A stretch of 64,000 nt of DNA. Source: Myrica gale. Its lineage: Eukaryota; Streptophyta; Magnoliopsida; Fagales; Myricaceae. Of this stretch, positions 12,755 to 25,400 are shown piece by piece. Where the stretch lies: the NCBI GenBank assembly GCA_963930655.1, contig OZ005619.1:19925752-19989751 (forward strand), given 5' to 3'. How positions within the stretch are numbered: the first letter of the stretch is position 1; each line of letters starts with the position of its first letter. The translations under genes were made by a program, and so were the position numbers. The notes under the pieces are model-generated. The model saw nothing but the letters and a program-made list of their open reading frames with translations, was not told where the DNA came from and did no database searches.

Positions 12755-12759
12755 CCAAA

Positions 12760-13151
12760 GAAAACAACAGAAAAAACGAAAAAAAAAAACGCGGCTCTGG
12801 GGCACAAAAAGAGCAACAAAAAAGAAGAAAATGGCAAACGTAAAACGCGTAAACACTCTACAATATTGCCTCTTATCTTCATTCCTTGTAATGGGTACTG
12901 GGTGCCAGGTGATATTAACAACACATTATGGTACAGATGAGAGAGCAATTCCTTTTGGAGTAATTACAGTACAAGGGCACCTCTTGAAACCGTTGGAGGT
13001 GACAACAATTGCCACAAGATCCCTTTCCTTTCCAAAGATGGATGCATGGCCCCATTCAGCAAATAGAGATCACTCATTGGAACACCCTTGTCATCCTCTT
13101 TAAATCAACAACTAAAATAAAAATCAAATAATCATGATAAAATTTGGTCAG
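12760..13151. other. Spacer and probable 3' untranslated region of the 147-aa gene
   Basis: This follows the TAG of the minus-strand gene that ends at 13152. It is probably 3' untranslated sequence and then spacer up to the TRIM. No further gene is visible. Confidence 0.5.
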
Positions 13152-15089
13152 CTAGTTTGTCCTCTTAAATGCAGGATGAATGATTCCGTTGTAAGAATCC
13201 AATTTTTCTATCTTAGATATACATTCTTTCATCCTCTTCAAAACAGTAGGCACAGCTGAGATATTGCTTGAAATTTTATCTTTGAGTAATCGTACTTTCT
13301 CAGCAGTCTCCTGATCCTCTACTGCCTGTTGTACCTCCTCACTAGATTTAACCTGTCCTTCAGCATCTGTATAATCAATACAAGGTCAGTGTCTCAACCT
13401 ACAGCAGATAAGATTAACTGACTACAAAAAGATGGTCACTGAAGCTTCAGAAGTAAACACCATCAGTCATCAAACACCATCAGTCATCAGGTTAAGTTCA
13501 AACTTATCTTCAAACGAAAGAAGAAACTTTAAGTGGTATAGTTCTATTAGGCAAATAAACAAAGAAAACAAATTCATTGGCAATTCTAATAAAAGTGCTA
13601 TATGTTAAGGCTAAATACAGAGACCTGTTAATAAAAAATTCCACCATCTTGCTGTTACCAGTGTCATCTTAAAAAACCACTAAGAACACCAAAGCTATTA
13701 CCCCATGACCCATTAACCCACTACACATGGATTGCTCTCACCGCAATTACTCTGCTACTGTGGACATCAGCTCACATCTACTCATAAAAGGCACCACTCC
13801 AAAGATCCCAAATTGCCACTATCAACCACCAGCACTTCTTCCTTTAAGACTTTGTATTCATCAGCGCTACTGCTACCACATTCTGCAATCTATTGCTTCT
13901 CTTTATTTACATAGATCAGCTGAACACAACAGAATGTAAAATCTCTCTTAAGGGCAGAGCACTGATTAGGCACAGCATTTAGTGGGACATGAGGGAGAGG
14001 ATTCCTTCCTCTTTGAAGTGTGAGCTACACTGATTACAATTTCCACTGTCAGAATCAATCTATTTATCTACTCCTTTCCATTTCATTGACATTACATCAT
14101 AATGGATTTGCGCCACTCTCCATCGTCATTACTAAATATACAACTAAAAGGATATCAATACAAATCAGTTCATCATATCCCCTAAACATATAATCCACAC
14201 ATCATTCCCGAAGTCTGCAATTCCAATTATTGGGAGCTAATGGCTAAGGAGGTTTTTTTGTTGCAAAGACGCAGCAAACCAATTGGCCGAGCCAGACACT
14301 CAACCAACCTTAATCCACCTTGACGGGAAAAATCATTCATTCTAATAAATTAACACTTAAAACAAAACATTCTCCAGCACCCAAAATCTTCAACACAACT
14401 ATCATACTTGTTTGCACTGAGTTTTCTGTTGCAGTAAACCACAGCAAATCAAGTGTAACATCCATAATCTCCTCAGTTTTTGAAGGAATATTGATCGTGT
14501 ACCAACCTACATAAGCCAACAGATAACTATTTCCGATTTGGTTTGACGGTTTAGAAAATAGTCCAAGACACGAAAAAATAAAATCTTTGAAGGATGGAAA
14601 AGTTAAATCCGAGCTTTCAATGGTAAATTGGCATTATCCAACCAAGAAAGCGAAAATTTCCACTCAAATGAGCCTAAAGCACCACTTCACTAGACAACTC
14701 TCTTCTATCTTAAATTCGGGAAGCCCAGAAAACATGATAAATTTAACAATAGAAAGCCAAGTCACTTGTTTTCTCCTTCATTTTCTTGGCTACAAGTAGA
14801 CACTACCTAGCAGCACAGTCCCACATAAACCAAAGGAATAAGTAAAAAAAAAACTTGTACCCGAGTACGGACCTCCAGAAGGACCGGGTTCCGACCCGTC
14901 AGGGAAAACGGGTCTCTGAGCAGCGAGGACGGAGGCGAGAGTGGTCCTGAGCTGATCCGGTAGAGTGGATCTGTATTCCAGAATCTTGTGTGCCATTTCC
15001 TTCACATTGGACTCCAGCTCCTCGTGTTCGGACCCGCTACCCGAAATCCGAGTGCCTTCGGTGGTTGGCAGGTTTTTGTTCAACGCCAT
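13152..15089 (-). CDS. Plant protein of unknown function, 147 aa, coiled-coil-like
   Basis: Two exons on the minus strand, 15089-14861 and 13366-13152, join in phase (G|AT) through a consensus donor (gtacaag) and acceptor (tatacag). The product starts MALNKNLPTTEG and ends PAFKRTN. Residues 24-60 (ESNVKEMAHKILEYRSTLP) and about 85-135 (KVRLLKDKISSNISAVPTVL, then MKECISKIEKLD) are hydrophilic and heptad-like, so helical or coiled-coil structure is likely. There is no signal peptide, membrane segment or catalytic motif. I do not recognise the family. The two-exon structure with an exact splice match and clean frames argues for a real gene. It is divergent from tRNA-Val and PYRD, with under 450 bp between start codons. 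Confidence 0.75.
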
Positions 15090-15326
15090 GATGTTTTTTG
15101 ACTTTGGAGACAGTACAGAGTTCCTCCGTGTGAGAGAGGTTCAGGTGGGGGTTTGGGGTTTTGGAGGGTAACTGAAAATTTTGGAAGTTAGGGTTTTTCA
15201 AAATTTGAAAATGATTACGTTTCGGTGGGTAATTTGGAAATTGCGGGAGCATGGATGAACTACAGAATCTCACCGGGGGTGGGGGGGGAACTAAATTTAA
15301 TTATAATTTATTAGTCCAATAATCGT

Positions 15327-15400
15327 GTCTGGGTGGTGTAGTTGGTTATCACGCTAGTCTCACACACTAGAGGTCCCCGGTTCGAACCCGGGCTCAGACA
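15327..15400 (+). tRNA. tRNA-Val (CAC)
   Basis: A 74-nt cloverleaf: acceptor stem GTCTGGG with CTCAGAC plus discriminator A, A box TGGTGTAGTTGG, anticodon stem CTAGT/ACTAG with loop CTCACAC (anticodon CAC), and B box GGTTCGAACCC. The CCA end is not encoded, as expected for a nuclear gene. Confidence 0.97.
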
Positions 15401-15532
15401 TTACTCATTTTTGTTGGCTCGTCCACTCAGCCACGACGTCGTTTGTCTTTACAATTTTCAAGACACTCACTCTTCTTTCTGAGACTCATTGCAGCCTGCA
15501 GGACAAACTTACCACTGACAGTTTCTCAAAAT

Positions 15533-18203
15533 ATGCAAATCCAAAGACTTCCGTTTCTAGATCACACTCTGGCGCCGCCAAATCACTCGCCCACTCCTCA
15601 CATTTTCCCCTCTTTTCCGGCCACCAAATTGGCATCCCATCCAAGTTCCAAATATGGGTTTTGCAATTCGCTGAAAAGGGTGTCCAAATCAGCAACCAGA
15701 TTGAAAAGCTGTGCTGGTTTGGTTAGGGTCAGATGTGGTGGAACAGCACAAGAAAACGATAATGGATTTTACATGAGGAGGTGTGTGGAACTTGCCAGGA
15801 TGGCAATTGGGTGTACGAGTCCCAATCCCATGGTGGGATGTGTCATTGTCAAGGATGGGAAAGTTGTTGGTGAAGGATTTCACCCTAAAGCTGGGCAGCC
15901 TCATGCTGAGGTAAAAACCTTCATTTTCACATTTCTCTCTTTCTTCCTTCGTGGGCCAAGAAAATGAAACGTATTTATACAAATTTGCAGTTGTGATTCT
16001 TTTTCTTCTTCTCTTTTCAAATTTAGATAAAAGCTTTAAGCATTTTGTAAGCATTCCAGTTAATTTGTTGTTTGCATTTATGAGAGGTTTATGTTCTTGA
16101 AAGAGCAAACTGTAACATAGGTAGAAAGATTCTCCTACACTGACTTCCTTGCGGATTGTCTTAAGACTGAAACAATGTCGACGATGAATCTTAAGTTTGG
16201 TCAGCACGTCTCGGCAATTCTCTACCTTTTACGTAAACAGATTCTGAACCTCTATTTTGCTTTTGATGGCAAAAGACTTCGGATATGCTAACATAAAAAT
16301 GGTTAGGACTGTTGTAATTTGGGATGGCTAGTTCAGATAAGTCTTGTCATATTCATGTTTCAGTTACGAATTATTACCTTAAGGTATTTTGCAACAACAT
16401 TTTTCTACTGCAAACAACAAATCCACTTAAGTAGAACTCAGTCTTTTAGCATTCTGGCTCCATTTGTCTAGTGTTGTGAATTGAAGTGACATTTTCCTAT
16501 CAAACAAGGGTTGCAGCTCCAGCCTCCAAACAGCAAATCATTTCTTTCTGCTGCGAGAACCGTTAACCACTTCTGATATGCCATAGCTGTCATAGCAAAA
16601 AAGGGCAATCTTCATTCTATAGAGGAAAACCAAAATTTAAAGAATGAAAGTAAAGAAAGAAAGAAAGAAAGAAAAGAATGCACCCAAGAAAGTGTTAGCC
16701 TCATGTAAGTTGAGTAGAAAAGGCTCTTAGATAAGGAAAAATGTTACAGGTAATCACATTACGAGCACTTGTTGTGGTTCATCAAAATTCAGTTAATGGC
16801 CACTAGAATGATGGACTATGAAAATTGAAACGAGGAAGTCTAGGCTCTTAGTTATTCCATTTTGTGTCCTTAGTGTAGTATTTCTGAAGTGTGTAATCTG
16901 ATGTAGTTCACCCTTTATGTGTCAATATAAAGTTTAATGTGTCTGTTTCTAGCATGATATGTTGGAAATTAGAGGGAGATTGTTTGTCTTGTTGATGTAT
17001 AATCTTTGATGTATATATGGAGTGAAGAGATGAAATTTGCAGGTGTTCGCTCTTAGAGATGCTGGGGATTTGGCTGAGAATGCAACAGCATATGTGAGCT
17101 TGGAGCCATGTAACCACTATGGGAGAACTCCTCCCTGCACTGAAGCCCTTATTAAAGCCAAAGTGAAAGAGGTAGTGGTTGGGATGGTGGATCCAAACCC
17201 AATAGTAGCTTCAACGGGAGTGGACAGATTGAGAAATGCTGGTATCACTGTCAGAGTGGGTGTGGAAGAGGAATTGTGCAAGAGGCTTAATGAGGCCTAT
17301 ATCCATCAAATGTTGAATGGAAATCCCTTGTTAACAATCAGGTAAAGTTACCGATTTTTGATACTGTGGAAACAATGACATTGATCATAATAAAATATCT
17401 TCTTTATTCATACACTGGTTTTACTTTCTCCAGGTATTGGTAATACTTCAATATTTGCTTGAAAATGTGAATATATCGCTTAGAAGTTCTTAAAATTCAA
17501 ATTTACTTTATGGCAGTTTTAACTTCAAGTCAGAGTAAATGTAAACCAAAATGTACATTTAAAGGACTCCTTGTAACCTACAGATACTCTCTCTCAGTTA
17601 ATGGCAACTTTTTAGATCAGCTTGGAAAAAGAGCGACAGTCTGGTGGATACTACTCACAATTGCTACAGGAGTATGATGCAGTTATACTTTCTCCCTCCT
17701 TGCTAATTGATGAGTTTTCCATTCCAGCATCCCAAGAACCTAGAGCCAAGCAACCCCTTCGAATTTTAATATCAAGAGCTCATAGTCCTCCAATCAAAAT
17801 CCCAGGTCTTGCCACTGACGAAACTGCTAAGGTAATAATCTTCACGGACAAAAAGATGGATGTAAAGCATGAAACAGTTCAACAGGGAACAGAAATGGTG
17901 GTTTTGGATCAGATAAATCTGAACCAAATTCTGGATTATTGTAAGCGCCAAAGGTTTTCTAGCGTTTTGCTTGATTTGAGGGGGAATTTTGGAGATCTTG
18001 AAGAGTTTGTCAAAGAGGGAATCGAGCAAAATCTGTTCCAAAAAATTTTCATGGAAGTTTTGCCACTTTGGAATGGAAGGAAGAGTGAAAATTTGTCAGT
18101 TGCAATAAAGAGTTTGGATAAAAGGTTTATTAAAGTGAAGAATTTACAACCCAGAATCTCAGATGAGAATGTTGTGCTCGAGGGTTATCTTTCATGTACG
18201 TGA
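15533..18203 (+). CDS. PYRD: Riboflavin biosynthesis pyrimidine deaminase PYRD, plastid (apparent frameshift)
   Basis: Deaminates the 2,5-diamino-6-ribosylamino-pyrimidinone phosphate intermediate in plastid riboflavin synthesis. Exons: 15533-15910, 17043-17341 and 17584-18203. The first 70 or so residues are Ser/Pro-rich with few acids, like a transit peptide. The deaminase domain shows the zinc motif HAE (split by intron 1) and [11 protein letters not shown], plus SPNPMVG. The C-terminal half resembles the degenerate reductase domain of plant PYRD, and the protein ends EGYLSCT. With the conserved acceptor at 17583, exon 3 starts [14 protein letters not shown] and then shifts frame at an A5 run (17626-17630). 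One A fewer, or use of the downstream acceptor ending at 17620, restores the frame; the latter gives 419 aa. No in-frame ATG was found upstream of 15533. Arabidopsis PYRD is about 426 aa. Confidence 0.9.
16655..16677. repeat. (GAAA)n microsatellite
   Basis: Short tetranucleotide run (aagaaagaaagaaag) in PYRD intron 1. The remainder of this 1.1-kb intron is featureless. Confidence 0.85.
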
Positions 18204-19032
18204 TTCGAACTCCTTGGGGACATAGCAAATGAGCTACAATGGTAATAGCTTGGGTCGGTCTGTTTGCTCTTTCTATCATGGCAATCTTACCAGGGATTCC
18301 ATGGTACTGTAGGCTGAAAGAAGGAAACAACGTAAGTTATTTAAGCTTTCTCAACTCTCTCGTCTCCTTATTCACAAAGGAAATTGTAGTATAGCCCTCT
18401 CCATCTCCGCATGTTGTTTCTTTCGCTACCCTACTAGTGTCTATCTTTGTATTTGTTGAAGCTTAAATAGTTGCTTCTCGTATGCAAAAGTTGAAAAGTA
18501 TTATACCGGAATCTTACAGGACGGAGTGTTGAGAGGCTTGTCTTTGTAATTATTCAGTACTTTGTGTAACATCATCACACATGCAGGTCTTAGGAAAAAA
18601 AAAAAGCCTGAATAAACATCCTACCTGCTGGACGTTCATAGAAGCTGAAAACGCATTTTCCAGACAGTCGCAACAAAAAATCGACCACAGAAGTAACGGC
18701 GAGGACAGGTGCAAAGAATTGCAACAGACGCATTCGTCGATACAGAAGTAATCTCAAACCAATTAAGGGGAAGACTAAGAGACAGCTCTAATGGGGGATC
18801 TATTCTCTTATCAACGTGACTATTATACATATACACAATACACGGATTTATTGGCAGTAAACCGTATCATATCTACATACTTAATGCCAAAAGCGCCACT
18901 CCATTGCGTGAATTTGGTGACAGAAGATGCAGCATCCAGCCACCAGCACTACAAACATGGAAATATGTAGAAACTATGTAGGAACTGTGCCTTGTGGCGT
19001 AAAATTGTGAAAACGAATGAGTTTCTCATTCT
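18204..19032. other. Convergent spacer between PYRD and VCCN1
   Basis: PYRD and the bestrophin gene converge here, so this stretch should hold the 3' untranslated regions and poly(A) sites of both. An A-rich run occurs at about 18595-18604. No additional gene is seen. Confidence 0.5.
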
Positions 19033-21070
19033 CTAAGAATTCGGCCGGCCGTTTGGTGAGTGCTCCTTAGAGTGGCTTCTTAATTTTGCAGTCAGCTGAG
19101 CTTGAATTGTTTTGTCAGTGGCAATTGCTTCCTGAATGTTGTCGTGAACCAGCTTGCAAAGCTCGTCGAGTGCAAGCATTGGAAATGGCTCCTCGATAAG
19201 AACACCAACCTGTAGAACAGATTAGGATCATCTTAGAATATACAAACTATGTTTCATTTGCAAAATAGCAACAGCTTATGTAGCCCAAATTTAGCCACAA
19301 AACTTCACCACTAATTGTTTTAATTTTCCAATGTGCCAATCATGATAGGGATGAGATTCATTCGTAGTAAATCCATTAAAATGGCAGAAGAGAAACCAAT
19401 CGAAATCAAGAATCAGTTTATTGTTCAATTTTTTTGAAAAAGATGGTCACTTGACAATGAACTTATCTGGCACATAAATGCAATCACACACATTATCTGG
19501 CAGACAGCAGAGGTACGTACTTCTTCTATGCAGAACAAAGAAGCTGCGCTCATGAAAGTAGCGGGAACCACAATCCAATGGCAATCCTCCCACAGAATGA
19601 TTGGAAGAGTGAGATGCCAGAGGACTAGAAACCTCGAAGTCAAGCGAGTATAGGAGAGGGGGATGGGGATACCCAGAAGTTGTTCACAAACACAAATCCC
19701 TTCATGGAAACAAGAGATCTTTGACTCCTGCATCACATTATGGAAACTATATGTCATCAACAAAAAGTTCTAAAGAAAGCATATAGATCAAGAGATTTTG
19801 AGAATACAGTTTTGCAAGTTTTATAGAAGGATTTGCTACCTTAGAAGAAAATAAAAAGGCATATTAAGAATCAAAAAGCCTACCAATATTGCACCTGATT
19901 ACCTATAAATTAATATGATTTATATGAAACAACCAATTATCCAACATCCTGGACGGAAACAAAATACCCTCAACACAAATTAACGAATGAAGTCAATTAA
20001 GTCTTCCATTGTGATTAACTAAGTTCCGAAAGTGATCCCAGAGTGTTACCCAAGAAGGGAATTACCAACATGCTTCTCCTTGAGTCTTCCAACTTTAGCA
20101 TCCGGAGGGTTTGAGAGATGAAGTCGATGATGCAAAGGGGCCGGTGCTCTGAATTGAGTACTATTCCTAGATCATCTACTTCAAGAACATTATGGAGGTC
20201 TGCCCCAACGTCTGACCCATGAATCACATGACACTGCTTATGAACAGTTCACTTCTGTAAGTAGTGTGCTTAACCTTATATCCAAATAACCAACGAGAAA
20301 TAAAACTGCGAACATTTTGTCTACCATAGAATCGTCAAACATGAAAATTCGAACTGACCAACCTTAAGCGCAACAGGAAATGCCATAATATACTGCAAAA
20401 GGGCCTTCTTGAGCGGCGCATCATGACTCGAAATCTCAACCCCTGCAATCACCTGCCTCGCTAAATCGTGGGTCCCCGCAATCACTCTGATCCACGCCTT
20501 CCTCCCCTCCTCAAACCTCGAGTACGATGCCTCCGTCCGAAACACCAGCAAGAGCGCCAACGCCGGCGCCGTCAACTGGTAAGGCAACGACGAGGCCCTC
20601 AACACAGGGAAGAATTCAGGCAACCAGTGCAGTGACACCGCAGAGTTATAGCTCGCGATTACGGCAGCGAAGGAAGTGAAGGCAATCACGGGCGGTACCA
20701 GAGAGAGAATCACGCGCGAAGATAGGCTAGACGAAACGTGGCGCCAATGGCGAAGCGAGCTCCGATGTTGAACCCATTTCTCATGGTTGTAGAGGGTCCG
20801 GCTCCGTCGCATTCCTCGCTCTTTTATGCTGTCGGCCCAATCGGGTATAGCCCGAAGGATTGAGATTAGGGTTTGGTTGTGATCAGAGGAAGGTGAGTGC
20901 GGGGTAGGGGTCGGGTTCGTAGAGTGTGAGGAGTGGAGTTTGAAGGAGAGGATGGTTTTCGGTTGGGAGGGAAGAATTGATGGGGGTAGTTTGAGGAAAG
21001 TTTTGGGAGTAAAGTTGGAAGGAAGAGATATTTTTGAGGCGGGTTTGACAGGGTTTGTTGGCTGTGTCAT
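19033..21070 (-). CDS. VCCN1: Voltage-dependent chloride channel, bestrophin-like, chloroplast thylakoid (VCCN1)
   Basis: Thylakoid anion channel that lets chloride balance the proton gradient when light changes. Four minus-strand exons, 21070-20363, 20233-20066, 19727-19521 and 19209-19033, join in phase to 419 residues (Arabidopsis VCCN1 about 410). The first 75 or so residues are rich in Ser, Thr and Pro with few acids, fitting a chloroplast transit peptide. Bestrophin/UPF0187 signatures seen: LYNHEKWVQHRSS before the first membrane segment (about residues 115-140), FRTEASYSRFEEGRKAW, the SEHRPLCIIDFIS helix, IPIPLSYTRLTSRF, and the late membrane pair LVLWHLTLP and HWIVVPATFMSAASLF followed by EEPFPMLALDELC. 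Splice sites are all GT-AG. The last exon adds a short hydrophilic tail. No defect is seen. It is convergent with PYRD. Confidence 0.95.
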
Positions 21071-21675
21071 TTGTGGGAGCTAAGGTTCGGAGGCAGCCAG
21101 GCAGGAGGAAGGAGAGAGCATGTTACAGAACTTTCAGAGCTCAAGTGAGGGGGAGGAAGAAGGGTAGTAGGTAACGGTTATTTGTGAAGGAGGTTTTTAC
21201 ACGTTCGAATTTTTTGTCGGATAAACTAGATACGAAATGATACTATCGTTACAGGTGCCTGTACAGATTCTCTGTGACGGATAAGTTTGCACCGTGGATC
21301 CAACTGTTTGCCGCTCCAAGATGTTTCAGTTAAGTTTAACCTTGTTTTCCCGAGAGCTTAACCGTATCAAAATCTATCCATTTAATTTGAACAAACCACT
21401 TATCTTAGAGCCCCACTCGCACTTTGAACATGTGAGCTTTTACATGCTCTTTTGTTGAGGAAACTTGGAGAGACCCACAAACAAAAACTCGCAAAATATC
21501 TTTAGGAAGTATATACATGCTGTTCAATCCATTTTGTATAACCATCATGCAAAGTACTGGTTTCCTGCAAGAGGTCCAGATAGATGAACTTGCATGAATC
21601 GATACAAAATTTGCGTCAAAAGGAAGTTAAGGAACCAACTTGGAAGTACTCAACAAGGTTGCAGAGTATTCTTTT
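21071..21675. other. VCCN1 upstream region
   Basis: Leader and promoter side of the bestrophin gene. No further coding sequence is recognised, and no promoter element can be defended by eye. Confidence 0.5.
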
Positions 21676-22290
21676 TTGGATTTTTTTTTTCTTCTGAACA
21701 AACGAAAACTTTATTTGAAACAAGAAATGTAAAGGATACATATAGATAAATCAAAACCTAATAAAACCCACCACAAGTCAACACAAGAATCCAAAGGCCC
21801 TGTGTAATCTTCCATGAGACAGGAAAAAGAAAAAAAAATGTCCAAGCATGACTTCGCACCTCTCCCTGTGGTAGATAAAGTCTTCTCCAATAGACTGTAG
21901 CATCCAAAATCAGAGGATAAGACAAGACACCAGATCTGCTCCCAAGATAAAAGAAAACATGAGATCTGAGAATCTATAGCCGGAGGGTGGCGGCGCGTGG
22001 AGGGTGATGACAGCACGTGGTACCCATGCACCAGGAGATGGACTATCTAACATGGACAACGGTGATGAGCATGAGTCGAGGAAGACGGTTTCTAGGTGTG
22101 TGGCTGACAAAGACCTCCGGATAGCAGTAGATTTAAGATTTCTTGCTCTTGAACAAAACGGAAATTTAAAAACACAACAGAAAAAGAAAATATGCAGAGG
22201 CCGGTCATAGATAGATCTAGCAAGGAAAAGGGGATGAAGGAAGGGAAAGTGGGGGAGCGCAAGGGGACGTTCGGTGAGAGGGGAGAGAGT
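21676..22290 (-). mobile_element. Poly(A)-tailed retroposon-like insertion
   Basis: Read on the minus strand, this unit ends in an A-rich tail preceded by AATAAAG (plus-strand T run at about 21677-21690). It begins near 22290 with a pyrimidine-rich stretch. The interior has only short broken reading frames. The shape suggests a truncated or non-autonomous LINE-type retroposon, or a processed transcript. No target duplication was identified and the 5' edge is approximate. Confidence 0.35.
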
Positions 22291-22416
22291 TTATCTTACA
22301 TGTCTTTCTATTTGGCTTTTAAGGTTGCAGAGGTATTCAAACCACGATATCTACATTCAAAGTGTCAACTACGGATGTTCCTTTGCACGATTGGATCCCA
22401 GCTTTCCCATTTCACT

Positions 22417-25400
22417 CTATTGAGGTTTTTTCTCCGATCCAAATACAAACTCTTTGGCAGAATATTGAGCAGACACTATCGCCTTCTTAATCTGTAATTG
22501 AAAATTTGTGTCATCACAAACTCAAGAAGAATACCAATATTTGACATTGCATGAGCATGAATCATCAACCAAGGCAGAATTGTACGACAAGAACCAATTT
22601 CCTCTCATTACTATAAAGCAAAATAATGCAAAGGTTTTGTTTTATCAGCTACGGATTGCCTCCGCATTATTCACTTTCCAAATGTCATATACACAAACTA
22701 GAAATTTTCAGTAACAAGAAACACCAGGTGAACCTTCTGGTCCATGCTTTTGTTCATGCATATGCTTATTGTTTTGAATGTACATCATGGATTAAGCTGC
22801 CTATTCAACTTGGCAAATAAAATAGCTGTGTAACTTCCGTGAAAATAAGAATAAACATTAAATCGTACCATCTGAGTAATAAGTGGATGCATTAGGGTTC
22901 TTCACACAAATAAATAGTCCAAAACAAATCCCAAAGGATTTTTTCAGCCTAACAAGGACTCAGAAGTTAAGAAGAAGGAAAAGACATATAACTGACAAAT
23001 ATTGAAAAAGTGTCCAAGCACATGACGTGTGTGTGTGTGTGTATATATATATAAGAGGAAACCAGTATATTAATTCGAACCATATGTATATGATGAATGT
23101 GTATGAAAGACATGTAATTAAAAAGCAACTGAGAACGCCTTCAAGTTATTCCCTGAAAGAATTTGAACCCCACATCCATTTACTATTACCACTAGGAATA
23201 TTTCACAAACTCAACGTCAAAAACCTCTAATTCTACAATGGGAACCGCAAGTACCACAGCTTTCTATGTAACTTTTAGGAAAAATCATACGTGTCCCATT
23301 GATGTTCATGTAAAATGTTGGTATAGGTTTAGAGTTAGATTCCATGACAAATCTTTAACTCCTCTCTTTCTGGTGAGCTGAGGATCATTTTACGATGCTA
23401 TGTAATACCAAGTTTCAATCTTTTGAGGACAAGACCTCGCAATGCGTTCTCTACTGTAAACAAGGACTTGAGAGAACATATAATGAACATGAAAAAAGGG
23501 AAAGCAACACTGCCTCTCATTTGCACAAAAAGTTTTTTTTTTTTTTGATAAGCAAGTAAATCTGATTAGAATAGTGAAAACAGTACAAGGGACTATATCG
23601 AAATCACTAGTTCAAACAAGCAAGAAAACTAAGAAAATTAGCAAAATCAGCAAAGGGGCCATCCAACAATGCATCAGCCCAACAGAAAAGAGAAAATAAC
23701 ATAAAACTCTGCAACTTGACCAAGGAGAAAGAACAACTATCGAAGCATCTATTATTCCTCTCCCTCCAAAGGCTCCACCAAATACATGCGGGAATCATCC
23801 TCCAAATAGACTTAGCGAATGGGTTAGAGAACTTCCTGTCTCAACTCCACAGCACATTCACCACTTTCTCAGGCATCACCCAACAATAATTGACAATATT
23901 GAGAATATGGTTCCAAAGCCCACGTGCCAAGGAACAATGAAGAAGCAAATGGTCAACCGATTCTCCGTCACACCGACAAAGATAACACCAATCAGCGATA
24001 TACACTCCCATTCTCCGAAGATTATCAGTAGTAAGGATCCTCCCATGCAAAGCCTCCCACACAAAGAATGAGCCCCTGAAAGGACATTTCGTCCTCCACA
24101 CACCTTTCTAGGGACAAGACAAATCATTACAACCAGCAATACAAGCATACATGGATCTCACCGAAAAAACCTCATCCTTAGACTCCTCCCAACACAATTT
24201 GTCTTTCTCTCCTCTCCTAAATACCAACCCATACAAAAGGGAATAAAAAACCGAAAAATCCTCCAACTCCCAATCGTTTGCAGATCTAACGAAAGCAACA
24301 CTCCACACCACAAACCCATTATTCTCCGTCATGCATTCCTCCACCAAAGTCTCCTTGTGACGAGCCAACGAGTAGACAACCGGAAACACACAAGACAACG
24401 GTCTATCGCCGCACCACACATCATGCCAAAATCTGACCCTATCTCCACGACCCACCAAAAATCTGATATGGTTACTAAAGACCTCCCAACCTTTGCTAAT
24501 GAAGCGCCACAAACTAACACCATAAGGTCCCCGGCAAGGGGGAGTCCTCCAACCACCCAACGAACACTCATACTTAGCTACAATAACCACCCTCCAAAGC
24601 CTATCCCACTCGAGCAAAGCGCTAAAGCCACTTGGACAAGAGAGCCTTATTAAACGCAACCATACTACGAAGCCCCAACCCCCCATGTTGGACTGGAGAA
24701 CACACCAAGTCCCAATTCACAAGATGAAACTTATGTGCACTACCATCATAACCCCAAAGGAAATCCCTCTGAATCTTCTCCAACCGAGTTGCCACCTCAA
24801 CCGGAATAGGAAACAATGAAAGGAAATAAGTGGGGAGACATGATAAGAGTAGACTTGATGAGAGTGAGTCTACCCCCTTTAGACAAATATAATCTCTTAC
24901 AGCCCGCCAATCTCCTCTCCATCCGTTCAAGAATCTCATGTACATGAACACATTTGAAACTAGCGCCCAAAGGATGACCGAGATATTTCATAGGCAACGA
25001 TGATACACCACAACCCAAAATACCAGTAAGCTCCTGAGTGTTATGAACATTACCAATGAGAATAACCTCGGACTTAGACAAGTTAATTCTAAGTCCAGAG
25101 ACCGACTCAAAGCATAAAAGGAGACATCTAAGACTCCGAAAATGACTCACCTCCTCCCCACGCAACACCAAAGTGTCATCCGCAAAAAGCAAGTGAGAGA
25201 TATTCACACCCCCCCAGGAGCCACCACCCATCTCGAAACCCTCCAAACCACCATGTTCCACCACTCTCCCCATCATGCGTCTAAAAGCTTCCATAACAAT
25301 GATAAACAAAAGGGGGAAAGAGGATCTCCTTGCCGTAACCCACGACAGCTACTAAAAAAGCCTTTCAAACATCCATTGACAATCACCGAGAATTTCACTG

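Noticed and set aside
15443-15532. Upstream extension of PYRD from 15443
   Set aside because: That position is TTG, not ATG. The first in-frame ATG is 15533 and gives the family's usual length.
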